Of a stretch of 23,682 nt of DNA, positions 1-6,229 are shown piece by piece. Numbering within the stretch: position 1 is the stretch's first letter; every line of letters begins with the position of its first letter. The notes beneath the pieces are model-generated. The model did no database searches, had not been told where the DNA came from, and saw only the letters and a program-made list of their open reading frames with translations. Made by a program: the position numbers and the translations under genes. The stretch is from a virus, in IMG/VR virus record IMGVR_UViG_3300044733_003528, positions 1 through 23,682 of that record. The stretch is one strand, 5' to 3'.

Positions 1-18
1 TGAGTATAATAATACTCA
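1..18. repeat. Perfect 7-4-7 inverted repeat at the window edge
   Basis: TGAGTAT (1-7) and ATACTCA (12-18) are perfect reverse complements around AATA. Its size suits a repressor operator or a small RNA hairpin. The rest of 1-90 holds no convincing gene. There is only a 10-codon minus-strand ORF (48 to 16) and the dyad at 55-70. In the minus direction this stretch would be the leader of a gene lying outside the window. Role unknown. Confidence 0.4.
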
Positions 19-54
19 CAAACGTCGATTTATCCCCTTGCGCGGCATAGGTAT

Positions 55-70
55 TACGAAAACTTTCGTA
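55..70. promoter_or_regulatory. Dyad TACGAAAACTTTCGTA, operator or translational hairpin
   Basis: Perfect inverted repeat TACGAAA / TTTCGTA around AC. A 15-of-16 match lies on the opposite strand at 1455-1470. Both copies sit a few bases upstream of a minus-strand ATG (48 here, 1452 there). Two near-identical dyads at matching positions suggest one regulator acting on both, either a DNA repressor or an RNA-binding translational repressor covering the start region. The regulator is not identified. Confidence 0.45.
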
Positions 71-90
71 GTCGCGCAGCAAAAAAAATA

Positions 91-558
91 TTACTTGAGA
101 GGAACGGTCTCTAACTTCTCTTGCATTTCGACCTCTGCATAATTGCATTCAATCCACCCTTCGGGAAAGTCAACCCACCTCTTGGTAAGTGTTAGATTGG
201 CAATGAATTTATCCTCCGCTACAAGTGAGTCTAAGAAAGCTTTGGTCAAGTTGTCAATATCCGGCTTTGATTGATGGAGAAGTCCGTGGTGCGCGGTTTT
301 CTTTTTTTGCGACCAGCTCTGCGGAACGGGTATGTAGAATGTTACGGAAAGTCCTGATGGTGGTAGCTCAAAGTTTTTAACCTTGGCTTCGGCCAATAGA
401 TCAATCTTGTACTGATTGTATCTTTCTAATCTAAGAAGTCTTTTCAGTCCGGCTGGACGCAGCTTTTCTCTTGGTATTCTAAAAAATATGCTATCATTTT
501 GGGTGGCTCTAATGTGGGTCTGGGGCGTTATGCGTAAAACTATCTTATTTTGTGTCAT
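91..558 (-). CDS. RusA-family Holliday junction resolvase
   Basis: A 155-residue protein. The C-terminal half carries KPDIDNLTKAFLDSL (about residues 98-112), the RusA signature in which the aspartates bind metal for cleavage of four-way junctions. A basic stretch (SWSQKKK) lies just before it. The length fits the family, usually 120-160 residues. It probably resolves recombination or replication intermediates before packaging. It is the last gene in the window of a leftward recombination block after the exonuclease and annealing protein. There is no Shine-Dalgarno sequence, as elsewhere here. The 48-base gap to the exonuclease gene shows nothing notable. The family is clear; the substrate preference is inferred from the family. 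Confidence 0.87.
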   Translation of the reverse strand: MTQNKIVLRITPQTHIRATQNDSIFFRIPREKLRPAGLKRLLRLERYNQYKIDLLAEAKVKNFELPPSGLSVTFYIPVPQSWSQKKKTAHHGLLHQSKPDIDNLTKAFLDSLVAEDKFIANLTLTKRWVDFPEGWIECNYAEVEMQEKLETVPLK

Positions 559-606
559 ATAAGTACCAAAAATAGCACATTTTGCATCCTATAAGGTGCA
601 AATAAG

Positions 607-1452
607 TCAAATTATGTTGATTTTGGTGTGCATTTCTTCAAATTCAGCGAGCCATTGGCGACATTGTTGTACCTTTTGGTACATATTTTCAATCACTTGC
701 TCGTCTCTTGGTACCTTAAACTTGATAATGCGCTCCGTTTCGGGAATATCACCGAACGTCATATTGTTTTCGAGGCGCTCTACTGCCTTTTTATAGTCCG
801 CATTGTCCTCTGTTGCGGGGTTCATTAGGTAATAAATGCGCTTTTTCTCGCTGTTAATGATTTCATCGGGCATCGATACCAAGCAATAGGCTATTTCGGC
901 CTCGGTAGCCCCTGTCAGGGCCATATAACCCTGCACTTGGTAGAAATAATTGGAGTTGAGGGGTTGGCCTAGGTTGGCCAGTAGGCTTGCTCCGTCCCAC
1001 GATGACTTAATATCGATGATTTTGGTGGCATTTCCGGCTTCGTCACGAACCACAATGTCTGGGGTGCCCATTATGAAGTCGTTTTGGAAAAAGTCCTCGT
1101 TTTTAAGGTACTTTTGGCCGTCCAGACGCATTAAAAGCTTGATGCTATCACCCTCTACCGATACGCCCTTGATGGTGTACTTGCTTCTCTCTGATCCACC
1201 AGCGGTTTCTTTGCCGTATTTGTTAAAGAGGTAGACTTCTCTAAGGTAAGACTTAGCAGTATCGGATAGTTCTGGGGGAGCGTTCTTCTTCTCTAGTAGT
1301 CTTTGATAAGTGGCTTCTTGTTTTTCTGTGCGGGGAAGTGATGATAGTCGCTCCAGCTCATCAGCTTGTTTGTCCGTTAATATAGTTCCCTTACCGGGTG
1401 TCATAATTTTGCCTAAGCAAGAACACCTAATTTTAGTTTCGTTCCAGTTCAT
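607..1452 (-). CDS. PD-(D/E)XK exonuclease, YqaJ/Cas4-like
   Basis: A 281-residue protein. The nuclease core is GTPDIV (D132) followed by IIDIKSS (D147, K149), a typical PD-(D/E)XK layout. Downstream, YFYQVQGYMALTG has the glutamine and tyrosine common in YqaJ/RecB-like exonucleases. The early RCSCLGKIM resembles the start of viral recombinases that select substrate near the N-terminus. It likely resects double-stranded ends to give 3' single strands for the annealing protein encoded just upstream at 1493-2161, as in Red-type exonuclease/annealase pairs. The dyad at 1455-1470 lies 2 bases before the start codon and may control translation or transcription. Fold confidence is high; the exact subfamily is moderate. 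Confidence 0.8.
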   Translation of the reverse strand: MNWNETKIRCSCLGKIMTPGKGTILTDKQADELERLSSLPRTEKQEATYQRLLEKKNAPPELSDTAKSYLREVYLFNKYGKETAGGSERSKYTIKGVSVEGDSIKLLMRLDGQKYLKNEDFFQNDFIMGTPDIVVRDEAGNATKIIDIKSSWDGASLLANLGQPLNSNYFYQVQGYMALTGATEAEIAYCLVSMPDEIINSEKKRIYYLMNPATEDNADYKKAVERLENNMTFGDIPETERIIKFKVPRDEQVIENMYQKVQQCRQWLAEFEEMHTKINII

Positions 1453-1454
1453 TG

Positions 1455-1470
1455 TACGATAGTTTTCGTA
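1455..1470. promoter_or_regulatory. Second copy of the TACGAAAACT dyad, before the exonuclease gene
   Basis: Read on the minus strand it is TACGAAAACTATCGTA, one base different from the element at 55-70. It ends two bases before the exonuclease ATG (1452), so as RNA it would form a 5-bp hairpin over the ribosome entry region. No TAnnTTTG box was seen close by, which favours a post-transcriptional or autoregulatory role over a simple promoter operator. This is inference from position only. Confidence 0.45.
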
Positions 1471-1492
1471 GTTGTAATAGGTTGGTTTATAA

Positions 1493-2161
1493 TTACTTAC
1501 CTTTAAGTTCTCTTAGTTTTTGCTCATAAAGCGTTTGTACTTCGTGACTAATACTCTTACTATAAGCAATCTTTTGGTAAGTCTTTAGATCCTCTAGTGT
1601 TTGTACTTTCCTAATAGAATCCGGGATAGAGTCTATTTCTTCTTGGATGCTGGGTGCAGCGGGAACTTCTGACACTTCCTCTTCTACTCGGTTAAGGTAT
1701 TTACCAAAGAAGCCGCCTAATTGCTTTAGAGCGTTCTTGACAGCCATTGACGAGGCCTTTGGGGTGGCTAGTTCTAAGCCCTGAATGTTCGGGGAAGTCA
1801 CAGAAGCGATGCCGTGAGCGACGTGTTGGCCGTAGGAATAACCCAATGAGTATTCTGCGGTCACAGAGACGCTAAATTTGCCCGTTTTATCTTGGATGAT
1901 GATTGGGCTTGATATTTGGGCGATACCGCTCTCATAGCCAAATATACGCCTTGCAGCGGCCTCCATTAGATCCAGAGGCAATGTCTTGTAGGTGCCGTTT
2001 TTAAGTTGTGAGGGAAGTTCTAGCACCCACGACGCGGGCGGCTCGTACTTGTCTAATAATTCAAGGACGGTCTCAAGGGAGTCTGGAGAGGCCTCAAATT
2101 CGGCTATCTTAAGAAAGATAGGTTCTGCCTCATTTAAGAGGTCAAGAGTTGTTTGTGTCAT
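1493..2161 (-). CDS. Rad52-like single-strand annealing protein (putative)
   Basis: A 222-residue protein. I chose the ATG at 2161 because the upstream in-frame extension is hydrophobic, unlike the family, and overlaps the leader hairpin, while AAACAAACAACA lies just before this ATG. The middle segment around LPLDLMEAAARRIFG, followed by ATPKASSMAVKNALKQLGGF and FGKYLN, resembles the Rad52/ERF-type motif in which a helix reading A-K-x-A-L-K-x-L-G precedes the DNA-binding groove. The C-terminal third is acidic and low in complexity. Its position directly before an exonuclease gene supports the exonuclease-annealase pairing. It would coat resected strands and anneal them. Family assignment rests on one motif plus context; an unrelated recombinase type is possible. 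Confidence 0.6.
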   Translation of the reverse strand: MTQTTLDLLNEAEPIFLKIAEFEASPDSLETVLELLDKYEPPASWVLELPSQLKNGTYKTLPLDLMEAAARRIFGYESGIAQISSPIIIQDKTGKFSVSVTAEYSLGYSYGQHVAHGIASVTSPNIQGLELATPKASSMAVKNALKQLGGFFGKYLNRVEEEVSEVPAAPSIQEEIDSIPDSIRKVQTLEDLKTYQKIAYSKSISHEVQTLYEQKLRELKGK

Positions 2162-2170
2162 TGTTGTTTG

Positions 2171-2209
2171 TTTTTTTAATAAAACCGCCCAGTATAGAAA
2201 TACAGGCGG
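2171..2209 (-). terminator. Leader hairpin with T-tract, possible attenuator
   Basis: CCGCC (2185-2189) pairs with GGCGG (2205-2209), and inside it GTAT (2192-2195) pairs with ATAC (2200-2203) around AGAA. On the minus strand the stem is followed by TTTTATTAAAAAAA. It sits between the minus promoter (2232-2263) and the annealase start (2161), so it looks like an intrinsic terminator placed in the leader of the recombination block. This suggests control by readthrough or antitermination. Confidence 0.5.
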
Positions 2210-2231
2210 GGCCAAACTGCTTATGAAAAAG

Positions 2232-2263
2232 CAAATATAAACCCTTTCTAAGACCATTCCAAA
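2232..2263 (-). promoter_or_regulatory. Bacteroidetes-type promoter for the recombination block
   Basis: On the minus strand TTTG (2263-2260) is followed after 20 bp by TATATTTG (2239-2232). This matches the -33 TTTG / -7 TAnnTTTG pattern of the Bacteroidetes primary sigma factor. The predicted start is near 2225, giving a leader of about 60 nt that contains the hairpin at 2185-2209. A 5-6-5 dyad (TGCTT 2218-2222, AAGCA 2229-2233) overlaps the start region and could be an operator. Confidence 0.65.
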
Positions 2264-2344
2264 TTTTTTTTAGAAAAAGTTCGGGGAAGTCCTGCCGATC
2301 ATTAAAGTATCTTTATGCCTTGCGTTTTCATTGTTTGTTTGTTT

Positions 2345-2375
2345 ACCCCCTGCTATTTCTATAGCGGGGGTTTTT
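2345..2375 (+). terminator. Strong GC-rich hairpin with T-run
   Basis: ACCCCC (2345-2350) pairs with GGGGGT (2366-2371) and GCTAT (2352-2356) with ATAGC (2361-2365), with one bulged T and a TTCT loop. TTTTT follows at 2371-2375. It has intrinsic terminator form for plus-strand transcripts, although no plus-strand gene precedes it. Read on the minus strand it sits just before AAACAAACAAACAATG, so it could also shield a leader mini-ORF. Confidence 0.5.
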
Positions 2376-2402
2376 GGCGGCGGGTACGCTCTTGTAGGGG
2401 TA

Positions 2403-2431
2403 CCCCACGCGGTGCGTGGGGTTTGGGTTTT
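2403..2431 (+). terminator. Perfect 8-bp hairpin followed by a T-rich tail
   Basis: CCCCACGC (2403-2410) and GCGTGGGG (2414-2421) pair perfectly around GGT. TTTGGGTTTTT follows. A competing palindrome GGGGTACCCC (2397-2406) shares the left arm. It may be a plus-strand terminator or part of a structured origin; the overlap of two mutually exclusive palindromes is unusual. Confidence 0.4.
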
Positions 2432-2707
2432 TGGGGTTGCGGGTTGCCTTGACTGGGTGGCCTTGTTTTTTTGCTTTGCCTTGTTGGTGTGGTTGCGCAA
2501 GTGCTGAGGGTGGCGGGCGGGGTGGGGTTGTTGCCCTTGTTGGTCCGATGTGTTGCGGGAAGTCGCGGGGCTGGTTGGGGGTCTCGCTTTGCCTTGTTAT
2601 ATATAGGGGGGGTGGGGGTATAGGGTCGCGGGAAGATACGCCGGTACTGATACCCTTTTGCTCTCTTTATTCTCTCTATCTTATAGGGTAGGGGGAAGTG
2701 GTGAATA

Positions 2708-2737
2708 TTGTTAATTGTAAACTATTCCCTATATTTG
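2708..2737 (+). promoter_or_regulatory. Bacteroidetes-type promoter for the small HTH gene
   Basis: TTG (2708-2710) is followed after 19 bp by TATATTTG (2730-2737), a full match to the -33/-7 pattern. The first ATG of the next gene is at 2742, only 4 bases after the box. Transcription would start at or next to the ATG. Either the mRNA is leaderless or translation starts at the second ATG (2757). Confidence 0.65.
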
Positions 2738-2741
2738 CGGT

Positions 2742-2903
2742 ATGAAAGAACAAATAATGTCCGTTACCAGCTACGCTAAAATGCTGGGGCTTACCAGACA
2801 AGCTATCGTAAAAAGAATTAAAAAAAATCAACCCCTTCCGGGCGTCAAGCATCTTTACAAGACGGGGGAGAAGACCTGCCATTATATTCTGATTATGGAG
2901 TAA
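2742..2903 (+). CDS. Small helix-turn-helix DNA-binding protein
   Basis: A 53-residue ORF. SVTSYAKMLGLTRQAIVKRI (residues 7-26) fits a helix-turn-helix of the excisionase or plasmid-initiator type: a Y-A-x-x-L-G-L-T-R-Q turn followed by a basic recognition helix, then KKNQPLPG and a short beta-rich tail. The promoter box at 2730-2737 ends 4 bases before the first ATG. The second ATG (2757) has an A-rich lead (AAAGAACAAATA) and would give 48 residues beginning just before the HTH, so the start is uncertain. It lies beside the candidate origin and faces away from the recombination block. It may repress that block or act at the origin. The HTH is fairly clear; the role is inferred. Confidence 0.68.
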   Translation: MKEQIMSVTSYAKMLGLTRQAIVKRIKKNQPLPGVKHLYKTGEKTCHYILIME

Positions 2904-2908
2904 CTTTG
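2901..2908 (+). promoter_or_regulatory. -7 box TAACTTTG overlapping a stop codon, before the lipoprotein gene
   Basis: TAACTTTG matches TAnnTTTG. Its first three bases are the stop codon of the HTH gene, and CAGGT leads directly to the next ATG at 2914. No clear TTG lies 19-21 bp upstream, so strength is doubtful. The layout TAnnTTTGC-(1-3 nt)-GTATG is the same as at 2730 and 9822. Confidence 0.45.
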
Positions 2909-2913
2909 CAGGT

Positions 2914-3054
2914 ATGAAAAAGATTGTCATTGTCGCCCTTATCGCAGCTTCCCTAACATCCTGCGTAACCATCCAGAAGCAATACGTTGACGGAAAGGTA
3001 ATCAAAGACAGCACCAAAGTCTTTGTAGGATTGGAGTTTCGTAAAGGCAAGTAG
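2914..3054 (+). CDS. Tiny predicted lipoprotein
   Basis: A 46-residue protein. It starts MKK, has a hydrophobic stretch IVIVALIAAS and then LTSC, a good lipobox with the cysteine at residue 19. The mature part is only about 28 residues (CVTIQKQYVDGKVIKDSTKV and 8 more), charged and without a domain I recognise. It should be exported, lipidated and anchored at the inner or outer membrane. Small phage lipoproteins of this kind often alter the host surface, for example by blocking receptors against superinfection; spanin subunits are the other common class. The proline-poor sequence and the distance from any lysis gene argue against a spanin. It follows the HTH gene and ends before a bidirectional terminator. 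Lipoprotein call good, function unknown. Confidence 0.72.
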   Translation: MKKIVIVALIAASLTSCVTIQKQYVDGKVIKDSTKVFVGLEFRKGK

Positions 3055-3106
3055 TTGCCGTTTTAATTATTATTCATCGGGTTGGTCCTTGGTTTCGTAA
3101 GACGGC

Positions 3107-3140
3107 AAAAGGGCAGGAGAATATCCTGCCCTAAATTTTT
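3107..3140. terminator. Bidirectional terminator between convergent genes
   Basis: GGGCAGGA (3111-3118) and TCCTGCCC (3124-3131) form a perfect 8-bp stem with loop GAATA. It is flanked by AAAA (3107-3110) and by AAATTTTT after the stem, so each strand has a T-tract after the hairpin. It separates the plus-strand lipoprotein gene from the minus-strand gene whose stop codon begins at 3131. Confidence 0.75.
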
Positions 3141-3313
3141 GGTTTTGCCCGCGAGCTAAGCCCGGGCGCTATCTGAAGATACATTCTCTCAAATTTCTTA
3201 CCCACCATCTTTTTCCAGCCATCAATAATTCTGCTACGGTGGTTGGCGGACTCGTACTGAGCAAACTTGAGTAATGCGCCGTCAAAGTCAAATAAGTATA
3301 CTGATCCTATCAT
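3131..3313 (-). CDS. Small protein of unknown function, 60 aa
   Basis: A 60-residue basic protein beginning MIGSVYLFDFDGALLKFAQY. The opening resembles a P-x-L-Y-x-F-D-F vicinity motif: a hydrophobic strand followed by a sequence over the gene boundary, as seen in several small phage proteins of this replication neighbourhood. No catalytic motif is visible; FDFDGALL looks faintly like a HAD motif I, but the protein is far too short for that fold. It starts two bases after the SSB stop codon and ends inside the terminator stem, so it is the last gene of the replication operon. It is probably real because of the tight spacing; function unknown. Confidence 0.5.
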   Translation of the reverse strand: MIGSVYLFDFDGALLKFAQYESANHRSRIIDGWKKMVGKKFERMYLQIAPGLSSRAKPKI

Positions 3314-3315
3314 AA

Positions 3316-3873
3316 TTAAAAGGGTAAATCTGTTTCTTCTTTGCTTACATCTTTTACAGGCTGCGCCACTTCTTCCCCGACAGCATTGCCCAGCCAGTTT
3401 TTCCAGTACTCTAATTGTTTCGCATTGTAGTACTTGGTTTCACCCTTAAAGGTTACTTTTTCTAGCTGGGGAAGATCTCCCGGATTATCTTTTGTGTGAG
3501 CGTGCTTTAAGTATTTGCCGTTCTGGGAAACAAAACAGGTTGCGGTCGTCTTTCCGTTTTCTTTAGAGTATGCGGGCTTGATAAACACTTCCCCTTTTGG
3601 GTTGCCGCTCTTAAGCGCATTACAAAAGTTTCTGAAATAGCCGCTATCTATTCGCATTTGCAAAATAAAGTTCTGGTCAACGTGGCTAATGTAGATGTTT
3701 GCCTTTTCGTATGGCTTTCCATCGTACTCGTCCTTTACAAATTCCACTTTGTCAATTCTTCCCCCTACACCATCGTAAGTTTCTACTTCACCTTGTTTGT
3801 TTTTGTGAACAAGCTTACCCTCTTTGATATTGAGGTAAATGTAGCTTCCTCCACCTTTTACTAATCCTGACAT
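3316..3873 (-). CDS. Phage single-stranded DNA-binding protein
   Basis: A 185-residue protein. It ends KEETDLPF, the acidic hydrophobic tail through which SSB proteins recruit replication and recombination partners. The N-terminal two thirds are beta-rich and aromatic (SYIYLNIKEGKLV, ANIYISHVDQNFILQMRI, GEVFIKPAYSKENGKTTATC), consistent with an OB fold although diverged from bacterial SSB. A flexible segment then leads to the tail. It would cover the single strand at replication forks and resected ends. It lies in a leftward operon with the primase-helicase and near the exonuclease-annealase block. The DLPF tail makes the call strong despite weak similarity to cellular SSB. Confidence 0.82.
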   Translation of the reverse strand: MSGLVKGGGSYIYLNIKEGKLVHKNKQGEVETYDGVGGRIDKVEFVKDEYDGKPYEKANIYISHVDQNFILQMRIDSGYFRNFCNALKSGNPKGEVFIKPAYSKENGKTTATCFVSQNGKYLKHAHTKDNPGDLPQLEKVTFKGETKYYNAKQLEYWKNWLGNAVGEEVAQPVKDVSKEETDLPF

Positions 3874-3884
3874 AAAATTACTGG

Positions 3885-4100
3885 TTATCGAGAGCCAGTA
3901 TCGTTTGAGTATGTGTTGTTATAATATTCTCCTGAGTCGGTTATGATTATTGATAAGTCCCCTACTGCGTGACCGTCATCCCAAGCGTCTAAGATAGCCT
4001 GCTTTTCTTTTTCTAAAAATTCTTTTTCTACCTGCTTAGGTAAACCTATTTGATAACGCTCTTCTATCCACTCAAGAGCCTGAGTTAGTGGTGTCTTCAT
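3885..4100 (-). CDS. Small conserved-type phage protein, 71 aa
   Basis: A 71-residue acidic, helical protein. It reads MKTPLTQALEWIEERYQ, then KEKQAILDAWDDGH, then GEYYNNTYSN. The pattern T-P-L-x-x-A-x-x-W-I-E, E-K-x-x-I-x-D-A, Y-Y-N-x-T-Y is one I recognise from many short uncharacterised proteins of Bacteroidetes phages. No enzyme motif is seen. It overlaps the upstream 77-residue gene by 29 bases, which indicates translational coupling within the replication operon. Function unknown. Confidence 0.68.
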   Translation of the reverse strand: MKTPLTQALEWIEERYQIGLPKQVEKEFLEKEKQAILDAWDDGHAVGDLSIIITDSGEYYNNTYSNDTGSR

Positions 4101-4305
4101 CTTTTTTTAATTTTAATCGGTTAATAAGTTCTTCTATGTGAGGGAAGTTCTCGCAGAGGTAGGTCATCTCCGCACTTATCTTAAACACTCTTCTTGCTTG
4201 CTCTTCCGCGACTTCCCCCTCAACACCAGTAATTAGATTTCTGTATTTATTTTCACCTAAGTATCGGTAGTATGTATTATTTTGTACGTTTCTTACTATT
4301 GCCAT
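4072..4305 (-). CDS. Small hypothetical protein, 77 aa
   Basis: A 77-residue protein with a short beta-rich start (VRNVQNNTYYRYLGENKYRN) and a helical, charged C-terminal half (CENFPHIEELINRLKLKKDE). I do not recognise a family. The start codon lies 2 bases after the primase-helicase stop codon, and its end overlaps the next gene by 29 bases, so it is embedded in the operon and very likely translated. Its role in replication is suggested only by position. Confidence 0.6.
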   Translation of the reverse strand: MAIVRNVQNNTYYRYLGENKYRNLITGVEGEVAEEQARRVFKISAEMTYLCENFPHIEELINRLKLKKDEDTTNSGS

Positions 4306-4307
4306 TA

Positions 4308-6218
4308 TTAAAAAGATATTTCACTTCCAGATTCATCTCTATACGGAAGCCATTGATTAGATATTTCAGCCTGTGTTATATTATCTGGGTTGTGGGAAGA
4401 CTTGGACCTCTCTGCTTCATATTTATCACAAAAAACTTTTCTTGTAATCGGGTCAATAAACCTTTTAGTTTTCCAATCTAAATATAAATCGAAGTGGCCA
4501 AGTTGACCTCCAGTTCTTTTTCTTTTAACCTTCTGTATATATATCTCAACCTCACAACTGTTTTTATCTTCGTGAAATCTGGGTCGATAGTAAGATATTA
4601 TTTGGTCAACCTTATTACCCCACATTGCTCCGCCAGCTAAATCATACATATCAGCAACAGGAAGAGACTTGTCTTCTCGATAGCTCGGGCTTTTAGGGTG
4701 AGCAATAATATTGTAACAAATGCCATTAAGAAGCGCAAATCTTTTTATATCCTTTAATATACTCGACAAATACTGGTCTTCTCTTTGATAAGATTTCTGC
4801 ATTGAGTCTAATTGATTAAATGGATCAATCATAACACCATCTAATCCCTTTTTCAAAATCAAATAACGAAACTTATCGTGTACAGACTCAATATCGTGTT
4901 CGTTTTCTGGATAGACAAAGAAAATGTGATTACCAATAAACTTACAAGCCTCCGTATATTCTTCTTCAGTTAAATTAGAGGTCCACTTGCCAGTATACAT
5001 TTCAACTAAGTCGTCATAAAAATCATTTGCAGGATAATTCTCTGGACTAAATATCGCCCACTTCCAGCCATCCCATATACTCTTTGTAAGCATTAATTGT
5101 AGCATAAAGGTTGACTTACCCGCATTTGCATATCCAGTACATAAATTTATATCCCCTTTTTTCCATCTAAAAAAGTTGTCCATTTCGCCAAAATTGGTTG
5201 GCGGAGCGACCTGAACACCCTTCTTAAAGTTTTCCAACATCGAAGAAAATATGTCTTCAACATAAAAAATCCCGTCAACTGGAATTTCCTGCGAACTCAA
5301 TACAAGCGATTTAAGGGCCTCTTTTCCAAAGTGGCACAATACCTCATTAAAGTCTTTTGGTGCGAAATTTGGGCCGTTTCCGTGCGTCTGGTGCGATTGT
5401 AGGATTTCCCATCTGACAGTTCGGCACTTTTCCACGCCAAGTCGGCGGATTAGCTCGTCCCGAAGCGCCTGACCCGGCAGGTCGTTGTCGGTCGCAATTA
5501 CAAATTCTTCAATAGTGCTTAAATAGTCCGAACTGTTGTCGAGGTACTCAAGTCGGTTGTTTCCAGAAACCGCTCCGTTCGGAACCGAGATTACCGCAAA
5601 TCGACCGAGTTCGTGTTCGACGATTTCCCCGTCCTCGTTGCAAACCGCATCGTAGTCCTGACCAAATCCAGCTTCGTATGCCGAAAGCGCATCGATTTCA
5701 CCTTCGACGATGATGGCACACCTGCGGCCCTCAAGCGATTGCATTCCGAAAAAAATCAATTCAGCATCCTTGATGAGCTTGAAATTTTTCTTTCCGTCCC
5801 GGTATTTCGCATTGACAATTTCGTTGTTTCGGATGTAGGGGAAGACGATGCAGCGTTCCTTCTGCTGTGTCTGAGGCATCCACTCTTCCTTGCCGTGAAT
5901 GAAAAACTTTTTAAGCGTTGTTTCGCTAATTCCCCGACCATCAAAATATTTTTTTACCCTGTCATTCAGCTCGATGCTCTTGAGCATATCCTGACTTGGT
6001 CTTTCAAATTTTTTCAATGTGCTCTTGGGAACAAACGATCTTACGTTTCCCATCCAACCGCAGTTGTGGCAGTTGTAGTCGCCCTGCGAAATGTTCACCG
6101 ACAAGCAAGGGTCTGTTTTTTTCTTCCGACCCGCTGAGCATTGCGGGCAGGTTGTTTTTTCTTGTCCGCTGCGTTTGCGAAGTCTGATGCCGAGTTTTGT
6201 GAGTTGGTCAAAATACAT
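4308..6218 (-). CDS. Bifunctional DNA primase-helicase, T7 gp4-like
   Basis: A 636-residue protein with full-length architecture. The zinc ribbon has CPQC (C24, C27) and CHNC (C50, C53). The TOPRIM domain shows IIVEGEIDALSA (catalytic E172), ATDNDLPGQ (D244, D246) and a later KDFNE. A RecA-like hexameric helicase domain has Walker A TGYANAGKST (361-370), Walker B VMIDPFNQLD (462-471) and the sensor IIAHPKS near 504-510, as in T7 gp4. It unwinds DNA and makes primers at the phage fork. It is the largest gene of the leftward replication operon. The start codon lies 11 bases after the stop of the DUF4373 gene. Expected motifs are all present; nothing suggests truncation. Confidence 0.92.
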   Translation of the reverse strand: MYFDQLTKLGIRLRKRSGQEKTTCPQCSAGRKKKTDPCLSVNISQGDYNCHNCGWMGNVRSFVPKSTLKKFERPSQDMLKSIELNDRVKKYFDGRGISETTLKKFFIHGKEEWMPQTQQKERCIVFPYIRNNEIVNAKYRDGKKNFKLIKDAELIFFGMQSLEGRRCAIIVEGEIDALSAYEAGFGQDYDAVCNEDGEIVEHELGRFAVISVPNGAVSGNNRLEYLDNSSDYLSTIEEFVIATDNDLPGQALRDELIRRLGVEKCRTVRWEILQSHQTHGNGPNFAPKDFNEVLCHFGKEALKSLVLSSQEIPVDGIFYVEDIFSSMLENFKKGVQVAPPTNFGEMDNFFRWKKGDINLCTGYANAGKSTFMLQLMLTKSIWDGWKWAIFSPENYPANDFYDDLVEMYTGKWTSNLTEEEYTEACKFIGNHIFFVYPENEHDIESVHDKFRYLILKKGLDGVMIDPFNQLDSMQKSYQREDQYLSSILKDIKRFALLNGICYNIIAHPKSPSYREDKSLPVADMYDLAGGAMWGNKVDQIISYYRPRFHEDKNSCEVEIYIQKVKRKRTGGQLGHFDLYLDWKTKRFIDPITRKVFCDKYEAERSKSSHNPDNITQAEISNQWLPYRDESGSEISF

Positions 6219-6229
6219 TCAAAAATTTT

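Larger units (their letters stand above)
2270..2707. other. Non-coding G-rich structured region, candidate replication origin
   Basis: About 440 bases without a credible gene and very G-rich on the plus strand. It holds two four-run G4-type motifs (2508-2527 and 2606-2632) and a 13-bp direct repeat GCTTTGCCTTGTT (2473-2485 and 2586-2598). Related TTGCCTTG-like copies lie near 2445, 2459 and 2531. Strong hairpins occur at 2345-2371 and 2403-2421, and an AT-rich edge follows at 2702-2740. Four GGGAAGW words (2283, 2557, 2630, 2692) fall here. Two coupled minus-strand mini-ORFs (2331-2302 with 9 codons, 2302-2270 with 10 codons) could be leader peptides or chance. It lies between divergent promoters beside recombination and replication genes. 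An origin is the best guess; a packaging site or regulatory RNA source is possible. Confidence 0.45.

Noticed and set aside
2162-2257. Upstream start of the annealing protein at 2257
   Set aside because: The extra 32 residues are hydrophobic and translate the leader hairpin; the ATG at 2161 has the usual A-rich leader.
2416-2691. 91-residue plus-strand ORF (and the minus-strand 76-residue ORF at 2270-2500) in the G-rich region
   Set aside because: Both consist of Gly/Trp/Cys or Pro/Thr/Lys low-complexity sequence imposed by the G-rich DNA, with no plausible start context.
3131-3313. HAD phosphatase reading of the 60-residue protein (FDFDGALL)
   Set aside because: Resembles HAD motif I only by a few residues and is far too short to carry the fold.
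5613-6137. 174-residue plus-strand ORF antisense to the primase-helicase
   Set aside because: It lies wholly inside the primase-helicase gene, which has zinc, TOPRIM and Walker motifs; the antisense product is Ser/Phe/Leu-rich with no recognisable pattern.
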